Source of the DNA: DATFVJ01 sp035517695 | GTDB lineage: Bacteria; Actinomycetota; Actinomycetes; Streptosporangiales; Streptosporangiaceae | Direction: 5' to 3' | NCBI GenBank assembly: GCA_035517695.1 | Contig: DATIYI010000041.1 | Span: 1-64,000 of the forward strand | Length of the DNA: 64,000 bases | In this document: in pieces, positions 26,151 to 34,761 of the stretch | How the letters are laid out: every line of letters starts with the position of its first letter | How positions within the stretch are numbered: position 1 is the stretch's first letter | The notes under the pieces: model-generated | The model's input: the letters and a program-made list of their open reading frames with translations, nothing else | Database searches by the model: none | Told to the model about the DNA's origin: nothing | Translations under genes and position numbers: made by a program

Positions 26151-26312
26151 ATGAAGCGCATCCGCACCGAGCGGCGGACGGCCCCGCACGAGCGCCCCTG
26201 GCTTGAGGCCCTTCCGCCAGACCCGCGAGACCTAGATGTCGTTCGAGCCAAGGCTCTGCGCCGTGCCAAGCACCGCCAAGAGGTGACCAGCCCGGGCGCA
26301 GCGACGCCATGA
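26151..26312 (+). CDS. Small conserved-type protein (PWLEALPPDPRD motif)
   Basis: 53 residues, too short for most gene callers. A strong GAGGAGG lies 6 bases before ATG. The sequence MKRIRTERRTAPHERPWLEA continues LPPDPRDLDVVRAKALRRAK. As far as I recall, short proteins with PWLxALPPDPRDxDVVRAKAL are frequent in actinobacterial genomes; no function is known to me. The stop overlaps a second ATG at 26309 (ATGA), which opens a frame of 118 codons whose first part may be a partner. A 33-codon frame at 26373-26474 ending CDHILGGRHDHPFMVCAACQ looks like a zinc ribbon in another frame, so the partner may be frameshifted. Confidence 0.55.
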   Translation: MKRIRTERRTAPHERPWLEALPPDPRDLDVVRAKALRRAKHRQEVTSPGAATP

Positions 26313-26661
26313 CCTTACCGGCCGCACCTGCCGCCAGCGCCCGCGCGGCGAACAACGTCAGCCAGCTGGCGGATGTCTCGCCCGCGCTGCGACCACATCC
26401 TGGGGGGACGTCACGACCACCCGTTCATGGTCTGCGCCGCGTGCCAGGAAGCCCGTGGCGCCCCATCCGCATAGGGCGGCGGCCGTGCGCCGATGAGTTC
26501 CGGCGCGCCGACCTGTCTACCCAATACGTGCCCGTGCTCGCCCAGATAGGAGCTGTGATGTTCGCCCAGATCAGAGCCAACAGCGGTTTCGCCGCTGTTG
26601 GCCTGCAAAAGGACCATGCAGAGAGTGGGCTGCGAGCTCACGACCGTATTGGGGGGACCCG

Positions 26662-28776
26662 ATGAGCAAAGCCCGCGCGATCACTCGCCTCCCGGCCGGG
26701 CGGAAAACCAAATGGGTAATCCTGGCGCTCTGGATCGTCATCGTTGCGGTGGCGGGACCGCTGTCAGGCAAGCTGACGGGCGCGGAGAAGAATGACGCGA
26801 GCACGTGGTTGCCTGCCAAGGCTGAATCCACCAAAGTCCTGAACTTCCAGTCGAAGTTCCAGTCGCCCAACATCTTCACCGGCGTCGTGGTCTACGACTC
26901 ATCGGCGGGCCTGACCGCTGCCGACCGGGCCAAGGCGACCGCGGACGCCAGGGCCTTCACCGCTGTCAGCGGTGTCGTGCGCGGCGGGGTCGCGGGCCCG
27001 ATCTACGCCGGGGACGGCCAGGCGGCCGAGACGATGGTCCAGGTCAACCTCGGCAAGGATGGCTGGAACCACGCGGGCGATGCCGCCGACGCGCTGCGCG
27101 CCATCGCGTCGCGGAACGCGAATGGCATGAGCGCGCACATCACGGGCCCGCTGGGCACGGCCGCGGACTCGGCCGAGTCATTCAAGGGCATCGACAGCAC
27201 CCTGCTGTACTCCACCCTCCTTGTCGTCATCGTGCTGCTGCTGATCACCTACCGCAGCCCGGTGCTCTGGCTGCTGCCGGTGATCTCGGCGGGAATCGCC
27301 TTGACCAGCGCGGAGGCGCTCATCTACCTGCTGGCCACGCATGCCGGCCTGAACGTCAACGGGCAGAGCGCAGGCATCCTCTACGTCCTCGTCTTTGGCG
27401 CGGGCACCGACTACGCGCTGTTGCTCACGGCCAGGTACCGTGAGGAACTGCGACGCCACGAAGACCGGCACGAGGCGATGACCGAGGCGCTGCGCCGCGC
27501 CGGGCCTGCGATCTTGGCGAGCGGCGGAACCGTCATCCTCGGTCTGATCACGCTGGTTATTGCCCAGCTGAACTCCACCAAGGGCATGGGGCCGGTGCTG
27601 GCGATCGGTGTCGCGGTTGCCCTTCTCGCGATGACCACCCTGCTGCCCGCCCTGCTGGTTATCTGCGGCCGCTGGATATTCTGGCCGATCAAGCCGCGCT
27701 ACGGCTCGGCTCAGCCGACCGCGACGGGCTTTTGGGCCAAGGTTGGCCGCGGCATCGCGCCAAGGCCGCGGGTTGTCTGGGTCACCACGGCCCTTGTGCT
27801 CGGGGTGCTGGCGATCGGGCTGACCGGTCTCAAAGCCAGTGGCCTCTCAGACGCCCAGTCCTTCCGCGGGCACCCGGATTCGGTAATCGGCGAGGCCGTC
27901 GCGGCCCGTCACTTCCCTGCCGGCGCCGGGCAGCCGGTCGTCGTGATCGGTAAAGAGGCGCAGTCCGCCCGGCTGCTGTCCGCCTTCCGAGACACCTCGG
28001 GCATCACCCGCGTCACCCCGCCGGTGACCAAGGCGGGCAAGGCCTATCTGGAGGGCACGCTGACCTCTGCGCCCGACAGCCAGGCGGCCTATGCCACGGT
28101 CGACCGGGTGCGTGCCGCGGTACACGTGATCCCCGGGGCCGATGCGCTGGTCGGTGGCAACACGGCGATCAATCTGGATGTCCAGCGCGCCGCCGCGCAC
28201 GACCGGGACTTGATCATTCCGGTGATCCTGGCTGTGGTGTTCGTCGTGCTCGCGTTGCTGCTGCGGGCGATTGTCGCGCCGGCGATGCTGATAGCAACGG
28301 TCGTGCTGTCGTTCGCGGCGGCGCTTGGTGTGAGCGCGCTGGTCTTCAACCACGTGTTCAACTTCGGCGGCGCCGATACCTCGTTCCCCCTGTTCGTCTT
28401 CGTATTCCTCGTCGCGCTCGGCATCGACTACAACATCTTCCTGATGACGAGGGTGCGCGAGGAGGCGAAAAGCCTCGGGCCGCGCAGCGGCGCGCTGACC
28501 GGGCTGGCCGCCACCGGGGGAGTGATCACCTCGGCTGGCGTGGTGCTCGCGGGCACCTTCGCCGTACTCGGCACGCTGCCTGTTACGTTCCTGACCGAAC
28601 TCGGTTTCGCCGTCGCGTTCGGCGTGCTGCTCGACACCATCGTGGTCCGCTCGGTGCTTGTCACCGCGCTCAACCTGGATCTCGGCCGGTGGGTCTGGTG
28701 GCCGAGCCGTCTTGCACGCAACCCGAGCCGTGAGTCCGGCCAGTTCAGCGAGCAGCATCCGGCCTATATCGACTAG
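26662..28776 (+). CDS. MMPL/RND family transporter
   Basis: 704 residues. One transmembrane helix near 18-37 is followed by an extracytoplasmic loop, five or six helices (about 180-345), another helix near 370, a second loop, and a second helix bundle (about 520-685). The internal duplication is typical of MMPL proteins. FGAGTDYALLLTARYREELR and VALGIDYNIFLMTRVREEAK carry the paired GxDY motifs (D/Y proton-relay residues) of the family. MMPL proteins export lipids or small molecules using the proton gradient. No accessory gene reveals the substrate. The ATG is the first in frame; a GGGGGA motif lies about 7 bases upstream. Confidence 0.92.
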   Translation: MSKARAITRLPAGRKTKWVILALWIVIVAVAGPLSGKLTGAEKNDASTWLPAKAESTKVLNFQSKFQSPNIFTGVVVYDSSAGLTAADRAKATADARAFTAVSGVVRGGVAGPIYAGDGQAAETMVQVNLGKDGWNHAGDAADALRAIASRNANGMSAHITGPLGTAADSAESFKGIDSTLLYSTLLVVIVLLLITYRSPVLWLLPVISAGIALTSAEALIYLLATHAGLNVNGQSAGILYVLVFGAGTDYALLLTARYREELRRHEDRHEAMTEALRRAGPAILASGGTVILGLITLVIAQLNSTKGMGPVLAIGVAVALLAMTTLLPALLVICGRWIFWPIKPRYGSAQPTATGFWAKVGRGIAPRPRVVWVTTALVLGVLAIGLTGLKASGLSDAQSFRGHPDSVIGEAVAARHFPAGAGQPVVVIGKEAQSARLLSAFRDTSGITRVTPPVTKAGKAYLEGTLTSAPDSQAAYATVDRVRAAVHVIPGADALVGGNTAINLDVQRAAAHDRDLIIPVILAVVFVVLALLLRAIVAPAMLIATVVLSFAAALGVSALVFNHVFNFGGADTSFPLFVFVFLVALGIDYNIFLMTRVREEAKSLGPRSGALTGLAATGGVITSAGVVLAGTFAVLGTLPVTFLTELGFAVAFGVLLDTIVVRSVLVTALNLDLGRWVWWPSRLARNPSRESGQFSEQHPAYID

Positions 28777-28789
28777 CCGGACGCCGTCA

Positions 28790-28827
28790 GGCCGCCTGAC
28801 CGGTGGATTCCGGTCGGTCAGGCGGCC
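28790..28827 (+). terminator. Hairpin after the MMPL gene
   Basis: A 12-bp perfect stem (GGCCGCCTGACC at 28790-28801 with its complement at 28816-28827) and a 14-base loop lie 14 bases after the stop. There is no T-run, as is common for actinobacterial terminators. Confidence 0.65.
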
Positions 28828-28836
28828 GCGACGGAG

Positions 28837-28939
28837 GACGGGTCAAGCCAAGCGACGGGTCAAGCCAGCGACGGATCAAGCCAGCGACGGGTCAAGCCCA
28901 GCAACGGGTCAAGCCCAGCAAACGGGTCAAGCCCAGCAA
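28837..28939. repeat. 16-18-bp tandem array x 6
   Basis: Six units of the type GACGGGTCAAGCCAGC or ACGGGTCAAGCCCAGCAA, drifting in length from 16 to 18 bp. It begins 10 bases after the hairpin that follows the MMPL gene. It is not coding in any supported frame. Confidence 0.88.
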
Positions 28940-29163
28940 GCAGGCCGATGCGGCCAAGGTATTCGCTTCCGCACGAATAGCCGCAGGGGCGCGCGGTTCA
29001 CGTTCGTCACCGGCCGAGTCGAGAGCGCGGTGGCGTCGGCGAAGCCCACCGCAGCCGAGAGGGTCGCTATCGCCAGCGCCAACGTAGCGGCTGCCCGTCG
29101 GCGTCGCCGGCATCCGCCAGGTGGCGGATGTTGTCGCCAGCGAGGGACACGACGATGGGTCCA

Positions 29164-29352
29164 ATGGAGATTCGCATCGTCCTTGACAGAGTCGAGCCGC
29201 CCGTCGGCCGCCTTGTTGTCGGCACCGATTCACGGCGGGCCCTCGGTGGCAAGGAAGACATAGAAATCGGCTTCACCGGCTGGCTCGGGATGCTGAAAGC
29301 GCTGTACGACGTGACGGGAGAGCCGGGCGCCGGCCCGCAGCGCGGGCCTTGA
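29164..29352 (+). CDS. Small hypothetical protein
   Basis: 62 residues starting MEIRIVLDRVEPPVGRLVVG and continuing EDIEIGFTGWLGMLKALYDV. As far as I recall, short proteins with EPPxGRL...IGFTGWLGLLxALYxV occur repeatedly in actinobacterial genomes, often near regulators; their role is unknown to me. GAGGG lies about 20 bases before ATG, so the start is a judgement from sequence character. The 387 bases upstream hold only the hairpin and the tandem array. It abuts the LuxR remnant. Confidence 0.5.
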   Translation: MEIRIVLDRVEPPVGRLVVGTDSRRALGGKEDIEIGFTGWLGMLKALYDVTGEPGAGPQRGP

Positions 29353-29680
29353 TCGTGCGGTGGCCGGTGCGGCCCATGGCCGGCTACGAGCGCCTCGACG
29401 CCGCCCGCGACGTCGCCCCCGATGCGCTGCTGCGCGAGGCCGGTATCCGTCGCGGCCGCCGCGGCAGGCGCAACAGGCCGCCGATCGGCTGGCAGAGCCT
29501 CACTCCGACGGAAAAGACGGTCGCCGACCTGGTCGCAGAGGGCTGTCCAATCCCCTGATCGGCGCATGCTTGTGCGTGTCGCGCCGGACCGTGCAGACGC
29601 ATCTCGCGCGCGTGTTCGCGAAGCTGGGCATCTCCTCGCGTGCGCAGCTCGCTGCCGAGGTGACCAGGCGGCGGTCCTAG
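29349..29680 (+). pseudogene. Frameshifted LuxR-family regulator remnant
   Basis: The first frame reads DAARDVAPDALLREAGIRRG, then IGWQSLTPTEKTVADLVAEG, and stops at 29556-29558. From there a different frame continues SNPLIGACLCVSRRTVQTHL and ARVFAKLGISSRAQLAAEVT to 29680, the rest of a LuxR-type helix-turn-helix. The break is explained by one lost base in GAGGGCTGTCC (expected GGCCTGTCC) near 29545. Only the last 110 residues are present; whole relatives are large ATPase-containing regulators. Confidence 0.75.
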
Positions 29681-29846
29681 CCCGGCTCGATAGAGGGATG
29701 TCTTCCTGGACGACGCGCACCAGGCATTGGCCGAGCTGGCCGGGGTCGAGGATCTGGCCTAACACTACGGCCGGCGTGGATCGCCTCAAATGGGCGGGCG
29801 TTGGTAGCGTCGACGCCGGCCACGATTGTGCCGAACATTGCTCCTG

Positions 29847-31400
29847 TCACAGCCCTTCGTTGATGAGGCGGCCCGCCTGCTCGAACTTCTGCGGCTTGCG
29901 CCGCTTGAAGTAGAACGCGGCCCCGATGCCGATCGCGACGACCAGCAGGTCGATCGGGCCAAGCCATTTCGCGTACGAATAGCCGCTGCCGAGGAAGCTG
30001 ATGTTCCTGAACAGCAGGTAGATGACGAAGGCTTGCGATATCAGCGAGAGCAGCGGTGCCAGCCGGGTCTTCCACCAGTGCACCTCGTCACCGTGGTACC
30101 GCTCGTAGTACACCAAGACGCTCAGCGAGACCAGCGCCTGCACCGTCAGGATGATGATCACGCCCATCACCGCCATCAGGCCGTAAAGCTGCAGATATGC
30201 CTGCGAATTCGGGTCACTGGTTCCGGTGAACACCGCGAAGCCAATGATGATGATCGCGGCGATGAGCGATTGGGTGATCGAGGCGATGTGCGGGCTCTTC
30301 CACTTGGGCTGCGTGCGCCCAAGCGCGGAAGGAAGCAGCCCTTCGCGGCCGAGCGAGTAGAGGTAGCGCGCCGTGGTGTTGTGGAAAGCCATGCCGCACG
30401 CGAACGAGCCCGTGATGATCAGGAAGCTCATAACCGACGACACCCAGGCGCCCGCGTATACCTTCGCCGGGCCGAGGTAGTAGTCCGCCGCGTTGGTCTG
30501 CGCCTGCACGATGGCGGCGTGGGTGCTCGGGTAACCGCTCAGCGAGGCCCAGGCGGTGATCGTGTAGAAGACGCCGAGCCCGATGACAGAGATGTACAGG
30601 GCACGCGGCACGATCCGCTTCGGGTCGCGCGACTCCTCGCCGTAGTTGGGCGCCATCTCGAAGCCCACCCACGACCAGAAGCCGAAGAAGAGCCCGATGC
30701 CCACCGCGCCCGCGGTGAGCTTGCCAGCCGCGGGGAAGCCCTCGAGTGCGCTCACCGGGTTCAGCGCGCGCACGGAGGGCGTGTGCCCGCGGGCGAAAAG
30801 GTAGCCGTCGAAAATGAGCAGGATGACCACCTCGCTGACGAGGCCGATCATTAGCAACGTGGAGGAGAGCCTGACGTCGAAGAACGTCAGCGCCGAGACG
30901 AGGGCAACCATGCCGAGAGCCAGCCAGGGCCACGCCACGTTGATGCCGTAGGCATTGAGCTTCAGGCCGAGGAAGTAGGCGAAGCCGCCGCACAACGATG
31001 CCTCGAACACCGAATAGGCGAGGACGGCGCCATAACCGGTGCCGATGCCGGGTTCCCGGCCGAGCCCGTGGCTGATGTAGGAGTAGAAGCCGCCGGCGGT
31101 CGTCTTCTTCCGTGCCATTGCCACGTATCCGACGGAGAACACGACCAGCACGATTGCGGCGAACACGAAGGCGGCGGGCGCTCCGGCGCCCTGCCCGAAA
31201 CCCACCATGATCGGGACGTTGAAGAGCATGGCCGAGATGGGGGCGGCCCCCGTCACTGTCAGGAAAAGGACGCCGCCGAGCCCGACCGCATGCTTACGGA
31301 GCTTGGCGACCTCGTCGCGCTGCGCGACGTCGTAATCCTCGGGTCGCCGGGCCGCCGTGGACTGACCACCTCCTGTTCGGGGATGCTCCGACCGTGCCAT
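29847..31400 (-). CDS. APC-family amino-acid permease
   Basis: 517 residues from the ATG at 31400, which has GGGGAGA 8 bases upstream; further-upstream starts are poorer. About 12 transmembrane helices begin at GLGGVLFLTVTGAAPISAML. GFWSWVGFEMAPNYGEESRD is the APC helix-6 region and RDPKRIVPRALYISV a conserved loop. These permeases import amino acids or amines with protons. It is divergent from the phosphotransferase at 31739. Pairs of APC permease and aminoglycoside-phosphotransferase-like genes are often found with aminotransferases and GntR regulators; a GntR remnant is indeed nearby. The substrate is unknown. Confidence 0.9.
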   Translation of the reverse strand: MARSEHPRTGGGQSTAARRPEDYDVAQRDEVAKLRKHAVGLGGVLFLTVTGAAPISAMLFNVPIMVGFGQGAGAPAAFVFAAIVLVVFSVGYVAMARKKTTAGGFYSYISHGLGREPGIGTGYGAVLAYSVFEASLCGGFAYFLGLKLNAYGINVAWPWLALGMVALVSALTFFDVRLSSTLLMIGLVSEVVILLIFDGYLFARGHTPSVRALNPVSALEGFPAAGKLTAGAVGIGLFFGFWSWVGFEMAPNYGEESRDPKRIVPRALYISVIGLGVFYTITAWASLSGYPSTHAAIVQAQTNAADYYLGPAKVYAGAWVSSVMSFLIITGSFACGMAFHNTTARYLYSLGREGLLPSALGRTQPKWKSPHIASITQSLIAAIIIIGFAVFTGTSDPNSQAYLQLYGLMAVMGVIIILTVQALVSLSVLVYYERYHGDEVHWWKTRLAPLLSLISQAFVIYLLFRNISFLGSGYSYAKWLGPIDLLVVAIGIGAAFYFKRRKPQKFEQAGRLINEGL

Positions 31401-31738
31401 GAGTTCTCTCCCCATGGGAGCGACCTGAGCGGGGCGGAAACAGCCACCCACGCCACGCCGGGTGTCCTATTCGGTTCAGTCCCTATGTCTGGCGCACCGC
31501 ACGCGCGCGGACAGTATAAGCCGGTAAAAACCATGACAAGTCAGATCCGGTTCATAGAGTTCAGACTTAACCTGACCACTTGCCACCAAATGGTTATGAT
31601 GAGTAGCTATTCGGTCATACCGAACAGTGACTGTCCCGCAGACATGAGCGGGAGCACGGATAATGTGCTGCGAGCGCAGCAGGAGATCTCCAGCTTCCTC
31701 GGCGCTGTCGAGGGCCGCGAGCATGGGTGAGGCACGAG
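31401..31738. promoter_or_regulatory. Divergent promoter region with 15-bp inverted repeat
   Basis: 338 bases between the divergent permease and phosphotransferase genes. TTCGGT-CAT-ACCGAA at 31610-31624 is a perfect 15-bp palindrome. The surrounding stretch 31530-31625 is clearly AT-richer, as promoters often are in this DNA. The palindrome is a candidate operator for the GntR-type regulator whose broken gene lies at 32851, but that link is inference. Confidence 0.45.
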
Positions 31739-32773
31739 ATGCAGACACATGACCTGTCGGTCGGCGGCGACGTCCTCGAGCGCGTCACCCGGTGCGCGCA
31801 GCGTGCGGTCAGCGGCTACGGCTGCCATCCGGATGCGGTGGTAGGGCTGCTCAACGTCTCCGAGAATGCCACGTACCTCGTCGAGGACCCTGACCAGGGG
31901 CCGTCGATCCTGCGCGTGCACCGGCTCGGCTACCACACGGTGCCCGAGATCGAGTCCGAGCTCGCCTGGATGGACGCGCTACGGGCGGAAGCGGGCGTGC
32001 GCACCCCACGGATCTTGCCTGCGCTCGACGGCCGCCGGATCACCACGACGACGGATCCCTCGACCGGCGAGCAGCGCTATTGCGTGCGGTTCGAATACCT
32101 GCCGGGCAGCGAGCCCGTGCAGTATGCGATCGACCACTTCGCCGAGCTGGGCGAGATCACGGCCCGGATGCACAAGCACGCCAGGCGATGGGTGGGGCCG
32201 CGCTGGTTCACCAGGTTCCACTGGGACTACGAGGCGGCGTTCGGTGACCGGGCGCGGTGGGGGCGCTGGCAGGACGGAGTCAGCGTCGGCGTGCAGGAGC
32301 GGGACGTGCTCGGGCGCCTTGACACGACCCTGCGGGCCCGGCTCGGCAGGTTCGGCACCGGCCCGGAGCGCTACGGCCTGATCCACGCGGACACCCGGCT
32401 GGCCAACCTGATCGTGACCGACACCGCCGGCGGAGCCGAAGCCGACAGCGAGATCGGCAATGTCAGTGTCATCGACTTCGACGACTGCGGTTTCAGCTGG
32501 TATCTGTACGACGTCGGGACCTCGGTGAGTTTCTTCGAGCACCAGCCCCAGGTTCCTGATCTCGTCGACAGCTGGCTGTCTGGCTACCGCCGGGTGCTGG
32601 AACTGCCGGCCGAGGACGAGGCAGAGATCTGGACGTTCATCATGTTCCGGCGGCTCCTGCTGGTCGCGTGGATCGGCTCGCACACCGCGGTGGACATCGC
32701 ACAGCAGCTAGGTGCCGGGTATACGCGGGACAGCTGCGACCTGGCCGAGCTTTACCTGCGCCGAGTTGGCTGA
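31739..32773 (+). CDS. Phosphotransferase (APH / homoserine-kinase-II fold)
   Basis: 344 residues from the ATG at 31739, with GAGG 6 bases upstream. The kinase-like fold is shown by the N-lobe LLNVSENATYLVEDPDQGPS, by the Brenner-type catalytic loop GLIHADTRLANLIV, and by the metal-binding SVIDFDDCGFSWYLYDVGT. Such enzymes phosphorylate small alcohols, amino alcohols or amino acids. It is not clearly an antibiotic-resistance enzyme; family members beside APC permeases are more likely metabolic. A 16-bp tandem array begins 3 bases after the stop. Confidence 0.85.
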   Translation: MQTHDLSVGGDVLERVTRCAQRAVSGYGCHPDAVVGLLNVSENATYLVEDPDQGPSILRVHRLGYHTVPEIESELAWMDALRAEAGVRTPRILPALDGRRITTTTDPSTGEQRYCVRFEYLPGSEPVQYAIDHFAELGEITARMHKHARRWVGPRWFTRFHWDYEAAFGDRARWGRWQDGVSVGVQERDVLGRLDTTLRARLGRFGTGPERYGLIHADTRLANLIVTDTAGGAEADSEIGNVSVIDFDDCGFSWYLYDVGTSVSFFEHQPQVPDLVDSWLSGYRRVLELPAEDEAEIWTFIMFRRLLLVAWIGSHTAVDIAQQLGAGYTRDSCDLAELYLRRVG

Positions 32774-32776
32774 GCC

Positions 32777-32840
32777 AAGTCGCGGACAGGCGCAGTCGCG
32801 GACAGGCGAAGTCGCGGACAGGCGAAGTCGCAGAGACAAG
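32777..32840. repeat. 16-bp tandem array x 3.5
   Basis: AAGTCGCGGACAGGCG is repeated at 32777, 32793 and 32809, with a diverged partial copy. It starts immediately after the phosphotransferase stop and ends just before the GntR remnant. Confidence 0.88.
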
Positions 32841-32850
32841 ATGACGCGCG

Positions 32851-33292
32851 ATGACCGGTGATTCAGGCGGGCGCACCCCCGAGGAGGTGCGCCGCGTGCT
32901 CGCCGACCGGATTGCCGCCGGGCACCTGCGCCCGGGGCAGCGGCTCGGCGCCGAACGTGCCCTCGCGGCCGAGCTCGGGGTCAGCCGGGCGACGCTGCGT
33001 CGGGCGCGCGCGGTGCTTGCGGAAAGACGAAGCGATGGTCCTCGATGTGGAGGCGGGCGCCGCGCTGCTCGCCATCACCCGCACCACCATGGACACCGGG
33101 GGCGAGCCGATCGAGTTCTCGCACGACCTGTTCCGCGCCGACCGCGCGCGGATCATCGTGCGAACACCGGGCTGCGGCGGCCTGACCCACGCCGCGCCCG
33201 CCCGGGGACGGGTCATCGAGCTGAACGGGCCGCAAGCTGGGCCCGCCGGCCGGGGCCCGCCGACCCAGGCCCGCCAGGCCGGCCACTGGTAA
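32851..33292 (+). pseudogene. GntR-family regulator with internal deletion and frameshift
   Basis: The first frame encodes a GntR winged helix: EEVRRVLADRIAAGHLRPGQ, then RALAAELGVSRATLRRARAV. Near 33030 the sense jumps to another frame reading VEAGAALLAITRTTMDTGGE and PIEFSHDLFRADRARIIVRT, the end of a UTRA ligand domain. About 100 residues of the ligand domain are missing between them. The gene cannot make a working regulator in its present form unless the frames are joined. The tail after 33180 is random. Confidence 0.75.
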
Positions 33293-33303
33293 CGCCGGGC
33301 CCC

Positions 33304-33681
33304 TCACAGACTGTAGGCGGGGGGGTGGTGCGGCTGGTAGAGCATTACCTCGCCCGCGCCGGGGACTGTCAGCATGGTGGTCAGCCCGAATCCCCTGTCG
33401 CTTATCTCGGTGCCGAACTCCGCGCCTTTGGCCTTGAGCTCTGCGACGGTAGTCGGGATGTCGTCGCACATCAGCGAGATCTCGTGATGCTGGCTGGTCG
33501 ACCAGGCCGCGCCCCCGCGGTCACCCGAGGTCGGATGCACGCCGAGTTCGGACGGGCCGGTCTTGAAGATCAGCCAGCCGTCGCCCGCGTCGATGTGCGA
33601 CCAGCCGAGGACATCGCGGAAGAACGCGCGCGCTGCTTGCGCATCGTCGGCGTAGACGAGCGTATGCACGGCCGTAATCAT
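33304..33681 (-). CDS. VOC/glyoxalase-fold protein
   Basis: 125 residues from the ATG at 33681 (MITAVHTLVYADDAQAARAF); another in-frame start is at 33711. The single betaalphabetabetabeta-type module has FFRDVLGWSHIDAGDGWLIF and later AGEVMLYQPHHP, where the final acidic/histidine residues would bind metal in active members. Family functions range from glyoxalase and dioxygenase to antibiotic-binding proteins; none can be assigned here. It stands alone on the minus strand. Confidence 0.82.
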   Translation of the reverse strand: MITAVHTLVYADDAQAARAFFRDVLGWSHIDAGDGWLIFKTGPSELGVHPTSGDRGGAAWSTSQHHEISLMCDDIPTTVAELKAKGAEFGTEISDRGFGLTTMLTVPGAGEVMLYQPHHPPAYSL

Positions 33682-33894
33682 GCCCGCGAGCCTAGGCGGC
33701 TGCGGCAGCAACCAGCAAGAGGCCGCTGCTCGTCGCCGTGGCCGACCGTATCGGCAGCGTGCTATGTGGCGCCTTGCGGGCCATCGATCGAGGTCGTCGG
33801 CGCCCGCCGGCTCAACGGCACAGCCAGGTGCAGCTAATGCTAAAAAGAATCAATTTTGTGGGGTTTAACCGGTACTCAAGTGTGGCCTAAAGCG

Positions 33895-34030
33895 GCACTA
33901 CGCGCCATCCCCGAATCCGGGGAGTAACAAAGCGCCTGGGTACACCGCTTTAGTAAGCGGGTGACGTCTCGGCAGCCGGGGACCGTCGTTGCGACGCACC
34001 CTAAGGGGAGGGTTCGTTAGTAGTTTAGTA
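33895..34030 (+). promoter_or_regulatory. Possible structured 5' leader (weak ydaO / c-di-AMP riboswitch resemblance)
   Basis: The stretch has CCCCGAATCCGGGG, then GCGGGTGACGTCTCGGCAGC and CGGGGACCGTCG with a matching CGACG, all in conserved-looking blocks separated by short loops. Blocks such as CCGAATCCGG, GGGTGA and GGCAGC resemble parts of actinobacterial ydaO elements, which precede cell-wall hydrolase genes. The GTTAG-type end is unclear and I could not fold it. It precedes the short frame at 34046. Confidence 0.25.
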
Positions 34031-34045
34031 GTGGGGGGAACATTC

Positions 34046-34250
34046 ATGCGCTATTGGCCTGACCATGCCCGCGCCGATGAACGGTGGCTCGCCACCAACC
34101 GGCCACATGGCCATAAACGTAAGCACGCCCGGCATCCAGTGCGAAGCACGGTACGGACCATAAAGAAGGCCGCCCAGGCCTGCTGGCGGCTTCTGTACAG
34201 GACGTTAGTGTGTAGCTACGTCCTGGCTCGCGGCTCGGATCCGCAGCCAG
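34046..34250 (+). pseudogene. Possible N-terminal remnant of a secreted protein gene
   Basis: GGGGGGAA lies 5 bases before the ATG. The frame begins MRYWPDHARADERWLATNRP and continues HKRKHARHPVRSTVRTIKKA. This is a basic N-terminus like that of large secreted actinobacterial proteins, but no hydrophobic signal segment follows properly. After about 65 residues the composition becomes random. I infer a truncated gene. Confidence 0.25.
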
Positions 34251-34761
34251 GTTTATCAGGCTCCGAAAGCGCGCTGCGACCGGGTAGCTGCCGGCCCGTT
34301 CTCAAGCGGCCACGGCCCGACACCAGGTGGCACGACCGCCATGTCCCGGCGGGAACGGCCCCGCGCCAGCCCCGCCTGCCGCCACATCAGCCCGTTGGAG
34401 ACCGCAGCGCCGGTGCCACCCGGCGTGGGCCGCGCCTCGAGACCCGTCTGCGGGTCCGCGAAGGCAGGCACGGCGCGATGCGTCATGCGCCGCGCGTTCG
34501 GCAGCGGGCGCGACCGCGCGCCGGCGGGCGCTATCCGCGCAAGTCCCGGGCCGAGCGTTGCACCATCCCTGTGCGCCGGCCGCATCAGGAAAAGGGCGGC
34601 TGAGTGGTGAGCGCGCAGGTTGCTCGGACCATTGCGACGTAGCCCGGCCGGCCGTGACAGCCGACTGGCGGTGGCACATGCGCGGCAGCCGTTAAGAAGA
34701 CTGATCAAGAACGGCTGCCACGGGGTGCTCAATATGTCTACGGCTTCAGCTATCCGAGCGG
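34251..34761. other. Gap with no supported gene
   Basis: About 500 bases. Long open frames exist on both strands but are arginine/proline/alanine-rich with no motif, consistent with chance openness. Confidence 0.4.
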
